A stretch of 64,000 nt of DNA from Acidobacteriaceae bacterium KBS 89 (GCA_000381605.1 KB906754.1:1075147-1139146); one strand, 5' to 3'; counted from the first letter of the stretch, positions 35,505 to 45,208 are shown. Notes: generated from the sequence alone by a model not told the origin. Translations and numbers: made by a program.

Positions 35505-35696
35505 TCAAAGTGGCTTTGACCTGCACTTCCGTGCATCTGCCCAACCGCGATGCCAAGCCAGAGTCTCAGGGGTGTTGTTGAGTTGGCCGCGCATAGCTGC
35601 CTGGAATCCAGATTGGTACTCTAGGACTTCGATCTGGGCTTGTTTTTGTGCGTTGAACAGTTTAGGAGCTTTCTTAACGTCCATCTCAGCTACCAT
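35505..35696 (-). CDS. Small protein with RMF-like motif
   Basis: A 63-residue frame from an ATG at 35696. The stretch YQSGFQAAMRGQLNNTPETL followed by AWHRGWADA has the Y-x-x-G-[FY]-x-A-x-x-x-G ... W-x-x-G-W-x-x-A pattern of ribosome-modulation-factor-like small proteins. No good ribosome-binding site is seen and the start could be five codons later. A second T-rich hairpin-like segment lies at about 35766-35810. Tentative. Confidence 0.35.
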   Translation of the reverse strand: MVAEMDVKKAPKLFNAQKQAQIEVLEYQSGFQAAMRGQLNNTPETLAWHRGWADARKCRSKPL

Positions 35697-35928
35697 GATT
35701 TGATCTAGTTGTCTGACGCCAGAGGTAAAGACGCTGCCCCTGCGTAAAAGACTACTTACAAACAAAAGCCTCACCGTCCTGATTAGAGGGTTGATAATGG
35801 GCTTTTTGTGCTCTTAATCTTCTTAATTCCGCCGTGGGTTGAGGCGACCCTCCAAATCCAAAGAGAAATCGGCTTGGGGGAACTCGACTAAAGGGCAGCT
35901 ACTCTGCCCCCAAGACGTTCGGTGTTTT

Positions 35929-35956
35929 CATCGAAAACGTGACTTCGTTGGAAGCT
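35929..35956 (+). repeat. Palindromic repeat P, degenerate right arm (leftmost copy)
   Basis: ATCGAAAACGTGACTT near 35930 matches the right arm of repeat P (GCCGAAAACGTGACTT in the copies at 59922 and 63314). No matching left arm. It is the first trace of the family from the left. Confidence 0.3.
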
Positions 35957-36131
35957 TTTTCCTTATGTCTGCGTTGACGGAACGCCACAATGGGCCGATG
36001 AGATCGTGAAGCGGTGCCCACACAATAATCAGGATGAGGATAGGGGCTGCAATTATTTGAGCAATGTGTTCGCGTCGCATTGTCTATCTCCAGGACTTCT
36101 CGACATCAGTGACGGCGACACGTCTTGGTTT

Positions 36132-36560
36132 TCATCCCTTAGCGTGTGGAGCCTGTGCTGCAATCAATAGTTCTGCGCCAACTCCAGCGTGCTCAGCACC
36201 CGTGCCTGCAACCATCTCCGCGTTGGCCGCCGCTGCAACAAGAGCCCTTGTGGTAGGCACGCGATTGCTCTGGAAGCACTGCCGGCAAAGCACCGGTCGC
36301 CCCTGCGTTGGCTTGAATGGCACCGTAGTCTCAATGCCGCACGCCGAGCATTCGGTGCGCGTTTCCGTGCGCGAAAGACCAGCCGCCGCAGGCCCGTTAC
36401 TAGCCGTCAGACCGGTGCCAGCCCGCTTGGTCTTGCACGGCTTACAGCGCTTCGGGTCGTTCGTGAATTGTTTCTCGAAGAAAAAGAGTTGTTCCCCAGC
36501 GGTGAAGATAAACTCACCGCCACAATCTGCGCAGGTTAAGAGCCGATCCAGAAATTCCAT
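36132..36560 (-). CDS. Zinc-ribbon protein with paired CxxC domains
   Basis: A 142-residue protein, GGAGAGG upstream of the ATG. The N-terminal zinc ribbon has LLTCADCGGEFIFTAGEQLF and RCKPCKTKRAG, a zf-trcl-like domain with Cys pairs at about 10/13 and 39/42. A second one (about 71-94) has ECSACGIETTVPFKP and LCRQCF, the CxxC-x17-CxxC pattern. The C-terminal 40 residues are Ala-rich and non-conserved in look. It probably binds zinc and possibly nucleic acid; the exact role is unknown. It is a common acidobacterial small protein. Confidence 0.82.
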   Translation of the reverse strand: MEFLDRLLTCADCGGEFIFTAGEQLFFFEKQFTNDPKRCKPCKTKRAGTGLTASNGPAAAGLSRTETRTECSACGIETTVPFKPTQGRPVLCRQCFQSNRVPTTRALVAAAANAEMVAGTGAEHAGVGAELLIAAQAPHAKG

Positions 36561-36742
36561 GCAGCCTCTCCAGTCTTACGGAAAAGGAAGAACATCACGC
36601 AGGAACCTGATCGTGGCGGCGCGGGTCCACCCTTGTGCTGATGATGAATTACTCTCATGATTCCGTGTGCGATGGGAACTAGCGAAAGTGATAGTTTGCG
36701 ACCTTTATTTACCCCCGCTTAGCAAACGGAGAGTGGGCCACA

Positions 36743-37105
36743 TCAGCCTCGTTTCAGTTTGTTGTACTGCTCATCCGTGAGATACAAATGAATGCCTCCG
36801 CGCCCTATTCCAATTCCATGGTCCAGGGCTTGCTTGCACGCGAGATCTTTCAGACCTCTCCCACGTTCGGCCAGTTCAACGACCTTGTCCGATGTCGAGA
36901 ATCTGAACTTGCGGGGAAGCGGAGTCTTCAGATCAGCCTCAAGGAACTGACAATACCAATCTGTCGAGAACATGTAGTACATGTAGATGTTTCTGAAAGG
37001 AGGTTGGCGGGCGGCGATGCATTTGGTGCACAAGCGTTCCCTATGTTGATGATCAGGGTCATCGGGGAGGAAGTTGCCGCAGAGGCAGCATATCTTTCCC
37101 GTCAT
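36743..37105 (-). CDS. Small zinc-finger-like hypothetical protein
   Basis: A 120-residue product from the ATG at 37105, which has GGAGG three bases upstream; an in-frame ATG 19 codons earlier lacks one. The N-terminus has two Cys pairs (ICCLCGNFLP and LCTKCIAARQ), a possible zinc site. An aromatic stretch follows (NIYMYYMFSTDWYCQFL). The C-terminal half is soluble, with GIGIGRGGIHLYLTDEQYN. No family recognised. It may be a DNA- or RNA-binding protein. Confidence 0.65.
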   Translation of the reverse strand: MTGKICCLCGNFLPDDPDHQHRERLCTKCIAARQPPFRNIYMYYMFSTDWYCQFLEADLKTPLPRKFRFSTSDKVVELAERGRGLKDLACKQALDHGIGIGRGGIHLYLTDEQYNKLKRG

Positions 37106-37200
37106 TCGCCTCCGCGTCGTAGATGACCGCTCGCCGCCCATAGGCGAATAATAGGCGAACACGGTGTGGAAAGAATTTTGGCATTCAAACAGGTAAATGA

Positions 37201-37229
37201 AGTTGCCGAAAACAAGACTTTTCGGGAGC
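37201..37229 (+). repeat. Palindromic repeat P, right arm only
   Basis: AGTTGCCGAAAACAAGACTT followed by TTCGGGAG matches the right arm of repeat P. The left arm is not recognisable. Confidence 0.55.
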
Positions 37230-37244
37230 CAGCAAGTGCCATGA

Positions 37245-37760
37245 CTATTCGCGGGCGTTTGGCCACTTTCCTAGCTGAGCACGATAGAGTTCTTCGGCAC
37301 TGGTTGCTTGCCCGTCACTCAACAGGCCAAGAAGTAGAATGTAAGGCGCAGATCGGCTGTCCGGGTATTTCTCGTAGAGTTCCGTAACTATCTCCGGGTA
37401 GGGGCTGACACTTACTCCGGCATCCGCTGTAATGTGCGGTTTCGAGTACTTTTGCCGCCGTTCAATACACCGAGATAGCGGAATATTCGTGGAGTTCTCG
37501 TCGCCTGAGCGGTACGGCAGTTTTGCCGCAAACAAATCGGTTGAGGATTCACAGAAGTCGAAGGAGCCGATCGAATACCCATCAATGTAGCCGTATACTT
37601 ACCGGCTTCGCTCAGCGGGTGTCCAGGATAACCACCCATCGCCACTCATCGTCTGATGCAGGCTCAGGCGAGGCGCTGGAGGCCGACCTTTGGTACAGGA
37701 GAGGCACAGGATCAAGAGGACCGTGGGTGATGCGATTATGAATTTGATCGTCGAACGCAT
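37245..37760 (-). pseudogene. Lipoprotein gene with a single in-frame stop codon
   Basis: From ATG 37760 the frame gives a lipoprotein signal (MRSTIKFIIASPTVLLILCL then SC), continues to GDGWLSWTPAERSR, and meets TAA at 37601-37599. The same frame continues directly with VYGYIDGYSIGSFDFCESST and ends ITADAGVSVSPYPEIVTELY ... WPNARE at 37245. Reading Tyr or another residue in place of the stop gives one 171-residue protein, with a smooth sequence on both sides (ERSR-x-VYGYIDGY). One base change explains the loss. Family unknown, but it looks like small acidobacterial lipoproteins. Confidence 0.65.
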
Positions 37761-37795
37761 ACAGAGAACCCCGTCCCGCAATGGTCGCACGAGAG

Positions 37796-37856
37796 GTTCC
37801 CTGAAAACGGGGTTTTGACTAAGTTCGGTGAACTTGCCGCAAACCCGACTTTACCG
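37796..37856 (+). repeat. Palindromic repeat P, complete copy
   Basis: The left arm is GAAAACGGGGTTTTGACTAAG, interrupted here by slashes for reading as GAAAACGGGG / TTTTGACTAAG. A short centre follows, then the right arm AACTTGCCGCAAACCCGACT. The left GGGGTTTT pairs with the right AAACCC. Lies between the broken lipoprotein and the gene at 37887. Confidence 0.7.
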
Positions 37857-37886
37857 GCACGATAGACTGTTTCCGGATTCCACCCA

Positions 37887-38399
37887 ATGCCGCTTAGCTT
37901 GAGTTCTGCTGTTCTCGTTGCCGTCATCTTCAGCCTATTTAGGCAGGACCCGGTTGTTCAGAAGACCGGAGACACCAAGGAGGTCGTCGCTTACGCCAGC
38001 GTTAGAGAGAAGTTGACCAAAGAGACACAAGTCCCTTTGCATCTACCGACCTTCATTCCGTTCTCAGGCGATTCACGCAATCCCGTTTTCGCCATCCTGG
38101 ATTTAACTGATTCGAGGAGCTACGAGATTCAGCTTGCTTGGTCCGGAGACTGTACAGGCGGCAACTGGTGTCATCTAGGTTCAATTCAAGGAAGCACCAA
38201 TCCTATTTCCGCAGAGGGGCGTAGAATTCCCGTCTCGTTGCGCGGAGGAGTTCGGGGCTATTTCGTAAGGTCCCGCTGCTACGCTTTCTGCACCGAAGCA
38301 ATGATCCTCTGGAGCCAGGATGGAGCCCATTATGCAGTTGGGATCAAAGCTGGCGACGAGAAAATCCTTCTAAAGATGGCCAATTCCGCCATAAGGTAA
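37887..38399 (+). CDS. Hypothetical secreted protein
   Basis: A 170-residue protein with an N-terminal hydrophobic segment (MPLSLSSAVLVAVIFSLF), a signal peptide or anchor. The mature part has VPLHLPTFIPFSGDSRNPVF, beta-rich stretches and four Cys residues (CTGGNWCH near 90; RCYAFCTEA near 130) that could form disulfides or bind metal. No family recognised; a secreted beta-sandwich would fit. No strong ribosome-binding site. It lies between two copies of repeat P. Confidence 0.6.
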   Translation: MPLSLSSAVLVAVIFSLFRQDPVVQKTGDTKEVVAYASVREKLTKETQVPLHLPTFIPFSGDSRNPVFAILDLTDSRSYEIQLAWSGDCTGGNWCHLGSIQGSTNPISAEGRRIPVSLRGGVRGYFVRSRCYAFCTEAMILWSQDGAHYAVGIKAGDEKILLKMANSAIR

Positions 38400-38971
38400 T
38401 CACGGAAGCGTAAAACTCGCGGCTGATGTGCACGAAAAACGGGTTTTCGGAAACTACGAACAAATCTCCTCGTCACACAAACTGTTAGTTTGGAGGTGGC
38501 ATTCGCGCAAAAGCGCGAACCTTACCCAAAAACTGTTGCCGAAGGTCTGAAGAAACGAAACCTACACTGCTTGCGCCTACTATTTTTCAGCGAATTTTTG
38601 TCGATGCGAGAGGCGGAAATGCGTCGGTGCCTTCGGGACACCTCACCCCTCGAACAACTAAGCCTCTCACTGTGTAATCGCAATCACCGCTCCGCACGCT
38701 GGTCCGGTTGGACGCAGGAGTTCGTCATTTGCGCGAACTTGCCGACGGATAACTGATGGGATGGTCCGTCGCCTCTCCCCAGTTAGCTAGGAGACACGCT
38801 GCAAGGTAGACGTGCATCTGCCTAATAATTAGGCATCGCACTAGTGAACGTGAGAATCCGTCGCAGGGTGAAAGCACCTTCTTTCGGGCGACAGCCAACT
38901 CAATCGCCAGCGGCACCCATCCGGCCGCGAACCATATCTTCTCAATTGCGGGTCGATAGTGATGTGTCGCG
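38400..38971. other. Non-coding stretch with repeat P parts
   Basis: 570 bp without a convincing gene; an 88-codon + strand frame at 38490-38756 has no ribosome-binding site or recognisable motif. It contains a left arm of repeat P at 38431-38460 (CACGAAAAACGGGTTTTCGG) and a degenerate right arm at about 38730-38752 (GCGAACTTGCCGACGGATAA). Confidence 0.5.
38431..38460 (+). repeat. Palindromic repeat P, left arm
   Basis: CACGAAAAACGGGTTTTCGG then AAACTACGAA matches the left arm of repeat P. The nearest right-arm-like sequence is about 270 bp downstream, a distance similar to that between the arms at 53287 and 53571. Confidence 0.55.
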
Positions 38972-41013
38972 TTAAGCGGACTGGATGACGAAGCGGAGCC
39001 TGCCGGATGCGGTAGCCGTTGGTCGCTGGAGCCGGATGCGGTAGATGATCGTTCCCCAGTGATGGATCAGGCGTTCGTTGTCGAGAACGATGGTGTCGAT
39101 TTCCGGCTTGAGGAGGGCAGCATCAAACTGAATGGTGGTTGCTGGAGCGCCCTGCTTTGAAACGAGGCGAAGTGTGCCGGCCAAGGGAATGGAGACCTCG
39201 CAAGGGGTCATAAGGCTGAGGTAGACGCCTTCGGTGGGTTGGGCGAGGAGGTAATTGTCTTCAATTCCAGCGCGGTTCGCGATGCGGTCGAGACGGACAG
39301 AGCGGCGCCAAATCTTGATGTGTGCTGCTGAAAGATAGGCCGTCGCGAGTTCCATGCTGAGTTCTGCTATGCGATCGTCGGAGTGATAACTAACGTCGGT
39401 TGCGCGAGCTGACGGGTCGGCGAACTGCTGGACGGAGCCGATGGTGGGCAGGTTATGGTAGGCCGACTGGGTGGAAGGGATCTCATAGCGATGCTCGTTG
39501 AAGCTCTGGCGGCGATACGCTTCCTGACCGAGGTCGATGAGCACGGGGTGGCCGTTCGAGTAGAGCCAGAAGCTGCCGGTATCGTTGTGGCTGTGGCTCT
39601 TGCCATTATCGGCGGCGATGCAGGCTAGATACAGGCCTTCGGTGGAATTGGCGCGAATGCGAGCGGCCATGATGCGCGAATCGGAAAGCCATGTGTCGCG
39701 GAACAGCGGAGGGGTGCGGCTGGGCTCGGCCCGAAGGGCTGCCTCGCCAAAGATTGCCAGGAGGGTGGAGGGGATATAGTCAGGGCGCAGGTTGGACGTG
39801 GCGAGAGCGATGACATCGGGGTTGTTGAGGCGCTTGCCGAAGCGAAAGAGCTTGTCGACATCGATGTGAACGATTGGTGGTGCGTCTCCCTGATTGATGT
39901 AGTAGTCGGCCGCAATATGTGTCCGGTTGAGGTACATCGCCATGTTGGTGAGCAGCGGATTGCCGTAGATGTCGATAGCTCTCCCGAGGTGGAGGAGTTC
40001 AGAAGTTCGAGCGCGTCGAACATGGCGCCAGAGGCCACATTCCAGTAGCTGGGGCCTTCTTCGCAGCCGCCATCATCAGGATAGGTGTTGATGAACTTGT
40101 CGAGACAGACGGTAGCCTTCTGGACCCCGCGGAGGCGGCGATCTAGGTTGCGGTCGAGGAAGAGGATCGTGGTGAGCCAGTTCCAACAGATCCATGAATC
40201 CCAATTATTGACGGGCTGAACCTGACCCTCAGGGACAGTGATCCAGGGCAGATCGTGGCGTGTCTTACCGCCGGGAAGACCCATCCACATGAAGTTTTGG
40301 GAGAGGCAGGGTTCAAGGACTCGGCGCTCCGCCTCGAAGACGGCGCGCTCGCGCAACTGGGGCGATACCGCGTCGAGACGGGTATTGAGGAGATAGACCG
40401 TCGTAGCGACCAGAGCGGAGGTTTGAGCGGCGAAGAGATCGACGATAGGATCGCGAGGATCGGGCAGGCCCAGATCGGCCTTCTGAATGTAGAGGTGCGC
40501 GGGGACGCCCCAGAAGCTCTCCTCACAGGTAGCCCAGAGACCGTTGGCGATATCGTCGAGGAATCGGCCCTTTCCTTCGACACACTCGGCAAAGAGAAGC
40601 GCTTCGAGCGCACCCATGCGGGTACTGCGTATACCTTCATAATGTGTCCTATTGCCGTCGCGTGCATACTCCAGGAAGACGGTAGCTGGCATCTCGGGCC
40701 AAGGGAACCCGAGGTAGCGCTCTCCGGCTTGAAGGAGAGCCTTGAGAGTCTCCGGGCGAAGGTCCTCCCATGCGGCGCGATCCTGAATCGTGGGAAACGG
40801 ATGGTACTTGTCTGAAGGTGTGAGAGAGGCCTTCAACTTTTCCGGACTGCATGCATGAGCCAGGAGATTGCGCTGGCGGCCGCGAGGCGCCGCTGTATCA
40901 ATGTCAGGAGCGAAGGATTCTGCGAGTGAGAGTGCTGGACGGGAAGCGATGATGGCGGCTGATCCGTAAAGAAATTGCCGCCGCGAGAGGGCTACGGGGA
41001 ACAGTGGGGTCAC
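38972..41013 (-). pseudogene. Heparinase II/III-like polysaccharide lyase, frameshifted
   Basis: A GTG at 41013 with GGAG five bases upstream opens a Tat-type signal (LSRRQFLYGSAAIIASRPAL), then an (alpha/alpha) toroid domain (WEDLRPETLKALLQAGERYL, later DDGGCEEGPSYWNVASGAMF). At about 39980-40000 the frame changes. The second frame gives IDIYGNPLLTNMAMYLNRTH, ADNGKSHSHNDTGSFWLYSN (the His-rich heparinase signature), LIDLGQEAYRR, and a beta-sandwich to 38972. Corrected length is about 680 residues. Heparinase II/III-like lyases cleave uronic-acid polysaccharides. The gene lies 84 bp after the TonB receptor gene on the same strand, so the pair would form a glycan-use unit. Confidence 0.82.
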
Positions 41014-41097
41014 GAATACTCCGAGAAGAGTGGGTGGTGATATTGCGGGGACTCGAACGAGCACGCGAGGAAAGGCGCTCTCGTTCGAGCGACCAGG

Positions 41098-44000
41098 CTA
41101 GAAGAGGAACTTGCCTCCGAACTGGATGATCCGGGTGGCATAACCGCCGCTGACTCCGCCGGCGATAGTGCCGAAGGTCTTGGAGTTGAGAGCATTGACG
41201 ACGGTGTTGGGATCCGCGTTGTAGTGTTTGAAGAGGTTGAAGAAGTCGAAGCGGAGCTGGAGGTTCTTAGACTCGGTGAACTGGAAGGCTTTGACCGCCG
41301 AGAAATCATCATTGATGAGGCCAGGCATGCGGAAGGCGCCAGTGCGAGGCGAGTTGCCGAACGCTGCAGGCTGGGCCGTGACAAATGCGGCCGTGTTGAA
41401 CCAGTGCTGCGGCGTGCGCTGACCGTTAGGAAGGAACCCGTTGGCGATCTGGTCGGGACGCGAATTGATGGCGGTGGATGTGGTGTCGATGTTGTTGGTG
41501 ACATTGCCGGGGAAGCCCGACTGCGCGGTGACGATGGTCGAGACCTGCCATCCGGCGAGAGGAATACGCACAAGCGCGCGGCTCTTTTTGAAGAAGGGGA
41601 TATCGTAGAGCACTGTGGTCACGAAACGCTGTGGCACATCGAAACCGCAGACGGAACGCTCCAGGTTGAGAAAATAGATGGACTGAGGAGCACCGATGAA
41701 GCCACCGCCGCCGATCTGGCCGCCGACGTCGGATGGACCGGAGATGCATTTGGACCATGTATAGGCGGTAAGCAGAGTAAAGCCATTGGCTACTCGCCGC
41801 TCGAGTTTTACCTGGAGTGAGTTGTAGTTGGATGCCCCGTTGGACTTGTCTCCAGCAACTGCCCGCTGGAAGAACTGGTTGGGGCGGCGGGAGTTGACGG
41901 GCGGGTTGCAATTAGTGGTTACACCTGCTGTGCAGGTCTTGAGAAAGCCGTTGAGCAACGTGACCGGCTGATTAAGGTCAGCGCTGCCGCCGCCAGGATA
42001 GGTGACTGTGAGGTGAGTGTCTTTGGCGCCCACGTACGAGGTGGTGAGCTGGAATTGACCCGGAAGAGTCTGCTCCACGGTGAAGTTGTACTGCTGGATA
42101 TAGGGATCCTGAAGATGCTGATTGTTAGAGACCGCGAAGGGGTAGGTGTTCGGACCCATGGTGGACGTTCCCGGGAAGGGATTGGCGAAGGTGAGATTGG
42201 GAACGCCAACGTTGCCGGTTAGGGTGGCTCCGCCGACTGCCTGGCCGCCCTCGGCCATGGCAAAGTAAGCGTTGGATATCTGAGTTGTGTAGTAGATGCC
42301 GTAACCGGCGCGGACGACGGTGGTGGGATAGGGAGACCAGGCGAACCCGATGCGAGGACCGACGTCTTTCCAGTTGCTCTGGATAAGTCCCCGACCGTAG
42401 AGCGAGCCTGACTGCGGCGTGGCGACGGTCGTGGCTACGTTGCCGCTCTGATAGATGTCCGCGTAGAGATCGTTGGCCTGAGTGTAGGGCTGAAAGTAAT
42501 CCCAGCGAACACCGAGGTTGATCGTGAGATTGCGCGTCATCTTGTAGTTGTCCTGAAGGTAGAGAGCCGGGTAGATGTCGTAAAGGTTGGTGCTGGTGTG
42601 GGTAGGGTTGCTGCTATCGCTCTGGATGTAACCGAGCAAGAAGTCGACGAGTGCCGAGCCCGTGTACTGCCCATTGAAGGTGAAGCTGCCGCGAGGATTG
42701 CGGATCTGGTCGAAGGTAACGTTGCGGTAGAGGAGGTCACCGCCGAACTCAAGCATATGACGCTTGAGCTGCCAGCTGACGTGGTCGTTCCAGTCCCAGT
42801 TGCTGTTGGAACGGTTGCGCGGGCCGATCTGGCGCTGCAGGTTGTAAGTACTAAAGACGCCGTCGGGACCACTTATGGTGATCGTCGGAGGGCCGTAATA
42901 GCGCGGCTCGTTCGGCGCAAAGGGGATGCCCATCTGGGTAGCGATGTTGTATGCAGGGTTGCCGGTGGTACCGAAGGTCTCCACCTCGCTGAAGGTGTGG
43001 TAGCCGAACTCGAAGGAGTTGACGACGGACGAATTGAAGACGTGAGTCTCAGTGATGTTGTAGTTGCGGGTCATGGCGAGGTTGTTGTCGGCATCGTGAC
43101 CGAAGACCTGCACGCCAGCGTTGTAGGTGTTGTTCCAGATGTAATAGAAGGAAAGGATGTCCTTTGCGCCGAAGTTGTGATCGAGGCGAAAGGTAAAGTC
43201 GTTCTGCGTGGAAGTTCCACTGAAGACGGGGGTGCTGAAGTTGTTGGTGCTGTTGATAGGGGCAGTCACAACCGGGGTGTACTTAAGAAAGATGAGCGAC
43301 TGAGGACTGAACAGGTTCGGATTAACCTGATTGTTGGGGAAAGGCAGGCCAGTAAAGGGATTTTTTAGCGTGATGAGAGCACCAGAGGTGTTCTTCAGGC
43401 CCGCGAAGTTTCCGTTGGTTACCTCGTCGGTTGTTGGCACGGTGAGACGGGTGGGTGAGCTGCCATTGACCGCAGTCCCGGATTCCCAGTTGAAGAAGAA
43501 GAAGCTCTTTCCATGCCCGTTGTATAGATGCGGGATGTAGATCGGGCCGCCGATGTTGGCGCCGTACAAGTTGCGGTTAAGACGAGGCGAGGGGGCGTCG
43601 GCCTTGGCGATAGCATCGTAGGTCTGGGTGAAAGCGTTGTTGCGATTGAACTCCCAAAGCGTGCCGTGGAGGTTGTTGGTGCCGGATTTCGTGACAAGAG
43701 AAATCTGGGCTCCGGCAGCTCCGCCGTTGCCGGCTGACGAGGTGCTCGTCTCGACCTTGAACTGCGAGATGGAGTCGACCGAGGGAGAGAAGCTGAAGGT
43801 GACAGCGTCGTAGTCCATCGACTCGAGGCCGTCGATGAAGTAGCGGTTGAGAAAGTCGCGTTGGCCATTCACGCCGACCGACGTAGACCCGAAGCCGGAG
43901 TCGGTCTGACCCACGGTTCCGCGGCCGCGACGGACCGTGATCGATGCAGGCGTGCCGGGGTTTGCCCCGGGAATAAGCTGCGCGAGCTGTACGAAGTTAC

Positions 44001-44490
44001 GCCCGTTGAGCGGGAGGTCGACGATCTTGTGACCGTCAATCACAGTGCCGACGACGGCATCTTCAGTCTGAGTCGCAACGGCAACTGTGTCTACCTGAAC
44101 GGTCTCGCTAACCGTGCCGACCTTCAGCTGCGTGTCGACACGCGCGGTCTGGCCTACCTCAAGCGTAACACCCTCTAGAGTGCGGGTCTGGAAGCCCGCT
44201 GCTTCCACCGTGAGGGCGTAGCGCCCGGCGGTTAGGAAGGGAACGTTGAAGTCTCCGGATCCATCCGTGGTTACGGTGCGAACGGTGTTGGTTGCTACGT
44301 TCTTGATGCGGACGGTGGCGTTAGGGATGACGCCACCGGAAGCTTCCGTGACGAGACCGACTATGGTGCCGGTGCTCTCCTGCGCATTCGTTAGATAGGG
44401 TGCACAGAGAAAAACGGAAAGGATAAGACCCATCCGTAGAAGGAGAAAGGAAATAGTTGCACGGGTGCGATAACACGGTGGACGCATCAT
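41098..44490 (-). CDS. Oar-like TonB-dependent receptor with carboxypeptidase-regulatory-like domain
   Basis: A 1130-residue outer-membrane protein. The ATG at 44490 has GAGGAG six bases upstream; an upstream GTG (44523) has none. Signal peptide to about 36 (YLTNAQ). A carboxypeptidase-regulatory-like beta-sandwich covers about 40-120 (STGTIVGLVTEASGGVIPNA). The plug domain follows (VIDGHKIVDLPLNGRNFVQL, then GVNGQRDFLNRYFIDG), then a beta-barrel to the C-terminus, which ends in an aromatic residue (GGKFLF) as outer-membrane barrels do. Such Oar/SusC-like receptors import large glycans or oligomers. The heparinase-like gene downstream suggests a polysaccharide ligand. Confidence 0.9.
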   Translation of the reverse strand: MMRPPCYRTRATISFLLLRMGLILSVFLCAPYLTNAQESTGTIVGLVTEASGGVIPNATVRIKNVATNTVRTVTTDGSGDFNVPFLTAGRYALTVEAAGFQTRTLEGVTLEVGQTARVDTQLKVGTVSETVQVDTVAVATQTEDAVVGTVIDGHKIVDLPLNGRNFVQLAQLIPGANPGTPASITVRRGRGTVGQTDSGFGSTSVGVNGQRDFLNRYFIDGLESMDYDAVTFSFSPSVDSISQFKVETSTSSAGNGGAAGAQISLVTKSGTNNLHGTLWEFNRNNAFTQTYDAIAKADAPSPRLNRNLYGANIGGPIYIPHLYNGHGKSFFFFNWESGTAVNGSSPTRLTVPTTDEVTNGNFAGLKNTSGALITLKNPFTGLPFPNNQVNPNLFSPQSLIFLKYTPVVTAPINSTNNFSTPVFSGTSTQNDFTFRLDHNFGAKDILSFYYIWNNTYNAGVQVFGHDADNNLAMTRNYNITETHVFNSSVVNSFEFGYHTFSEVETFGTTGNPAYNIATQMGIPFAPNEPRYYGPPTITISGPDGVFSTYNLQRQIGPRNRSNSNWDWNDHVSWQLKRHMLEFGGDLLYRNVTFDQIRNPRGSFTFNGQYTGSALVDFLLGYIQSDSSNPTHTSTNLYDIYPALYLQDNYKMTRNLTINLGVRWDYFQPYTQANDLYADIYQSGNVATTVATPQSGSLYGRGLIQSNWKDVGPRIGFAWSPYPTTVVRAGYGIYYTTQISNAYFAMAEGGQAVGGATLTGNVGVPNLTFANPFPGTSTMGPNTYPFAVSNNQHLQDPYIQQYNFTVEQTLPGQFQLTTSYVGAKDTHLTVTYPGGGSADLNQPVTLLNGFLKTCTAGVTTNCNPPVNSRRPNQFFQRAVAGDKSNGASNYNSLQVKLERRVANGFTLLTAYTWSKCISGPSDVGGQIGGGGFIGAPQSIYFLNLERSVCGFDVPQRFVTTVLYDIPFFKKSRALVRIPLAGWQVSTIVTAQSGFPGNVTNNIDTTSTAINSRPDQIANGFLPNGQRTPQHWFNTAAFVTAQPAAFGNSPRTGAFRMPGLINDDFSAVKAFQFTESKNLQLRFDFFNLFKHYNADPNTVVNALNSKTFGTIAGGVSGGYATRIIQFGGKFLF

Positions 44491-44696
44491 CTGACTCTCC
44501 TCGGAAGAAGTGCTGAGGCCCACGCCGCTTGCGATCGTCTCAGCCGCGGCTCCTTGATAACTATTAATAACTTCCAGTGTTTTTGTATTCGTCCCAGATG
44601 CGAACCCGATTTAATGCCTGAAAGCTTTGAGTTGTCAATGAAAATGAATTGGTAGCGAGGATAATGTCTATTTCGGGTGTACGCCTGACCTGAGCG

Positions 44697-44870
44697 TTGC
44701 CTGTATTGGACCCCGACGCCTGTTCGATGCGGCGGACGTTGGGAACCGACGTGCAGAAGCATGGATCGCTGAATGACACGCAAGGCATTCTTCGGCACGC
44801 CAGCATTCGAACGACCGGCGACATCTATGTACAGCCGATCGACGCGAGTGTGCATCAGGCGGTGATTATC
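44697..44870 (+). pseudogene. Tyrosine integrase C-terminal fragment
   Basis: A + strand frame encodes LGTDVQKHGSLNDTQGILRH then ASIRTTGDIYVQPIDASVHQ. G-I-L-R-H-A-S-I-x-T-T-x-x-I-Y-V-Q is the end of a tyrosine recombinase catalytic domain, with the active-site His/Arg region and the nucleophile Tyr. The rest of the gene is missing on the left, and after QAV the sequence no longer looks like the family. Confidence 0.6.
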
Positions 44871-45208
44871 GTCCTTGGTAATTTCCCCGGTATCAGACTT
44901 AGCGGTTTTGCCTGTCCCAATAGCTCACAAGTCAATCGTGAACCTTCGATGTTCAGTGGACATTGGGATACTAGGCTGCTGCCCCGTAACAATCCGCTCC
45001 GCTTCGTCAATCGTCATCCCCGGAGGAAGGAAGCTTATACGGGTGAGAGTCCCGTCTGCACCTTCGCGCCCTTCCCCCACTCTTGGCGTGTCATCGCCGG
45101 GATGCTTGAGGCTGCTGTTTATAACGAAATCCAGCTTTTTCCTTGCCCCCCGTGACTGCGGCGAACCTATGGGGCAGTCTCAGGGGTTCGGCCACACATT
45201 AGGCCATA

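Noticed and set aside
35766-35810. A second terminator near 35.8 kb (AAAAGCC ... GGGCTTTTTG)
   Set aside because: The stem is short, about 7 bp with a long loop, and weaker than the clear one at 35434.
38490-38756. An 88-codon + strand frame
   Set aside because: Composition is not protein-like, with no ribosome-binding site, and it ends in a degenerate repeat P arm.
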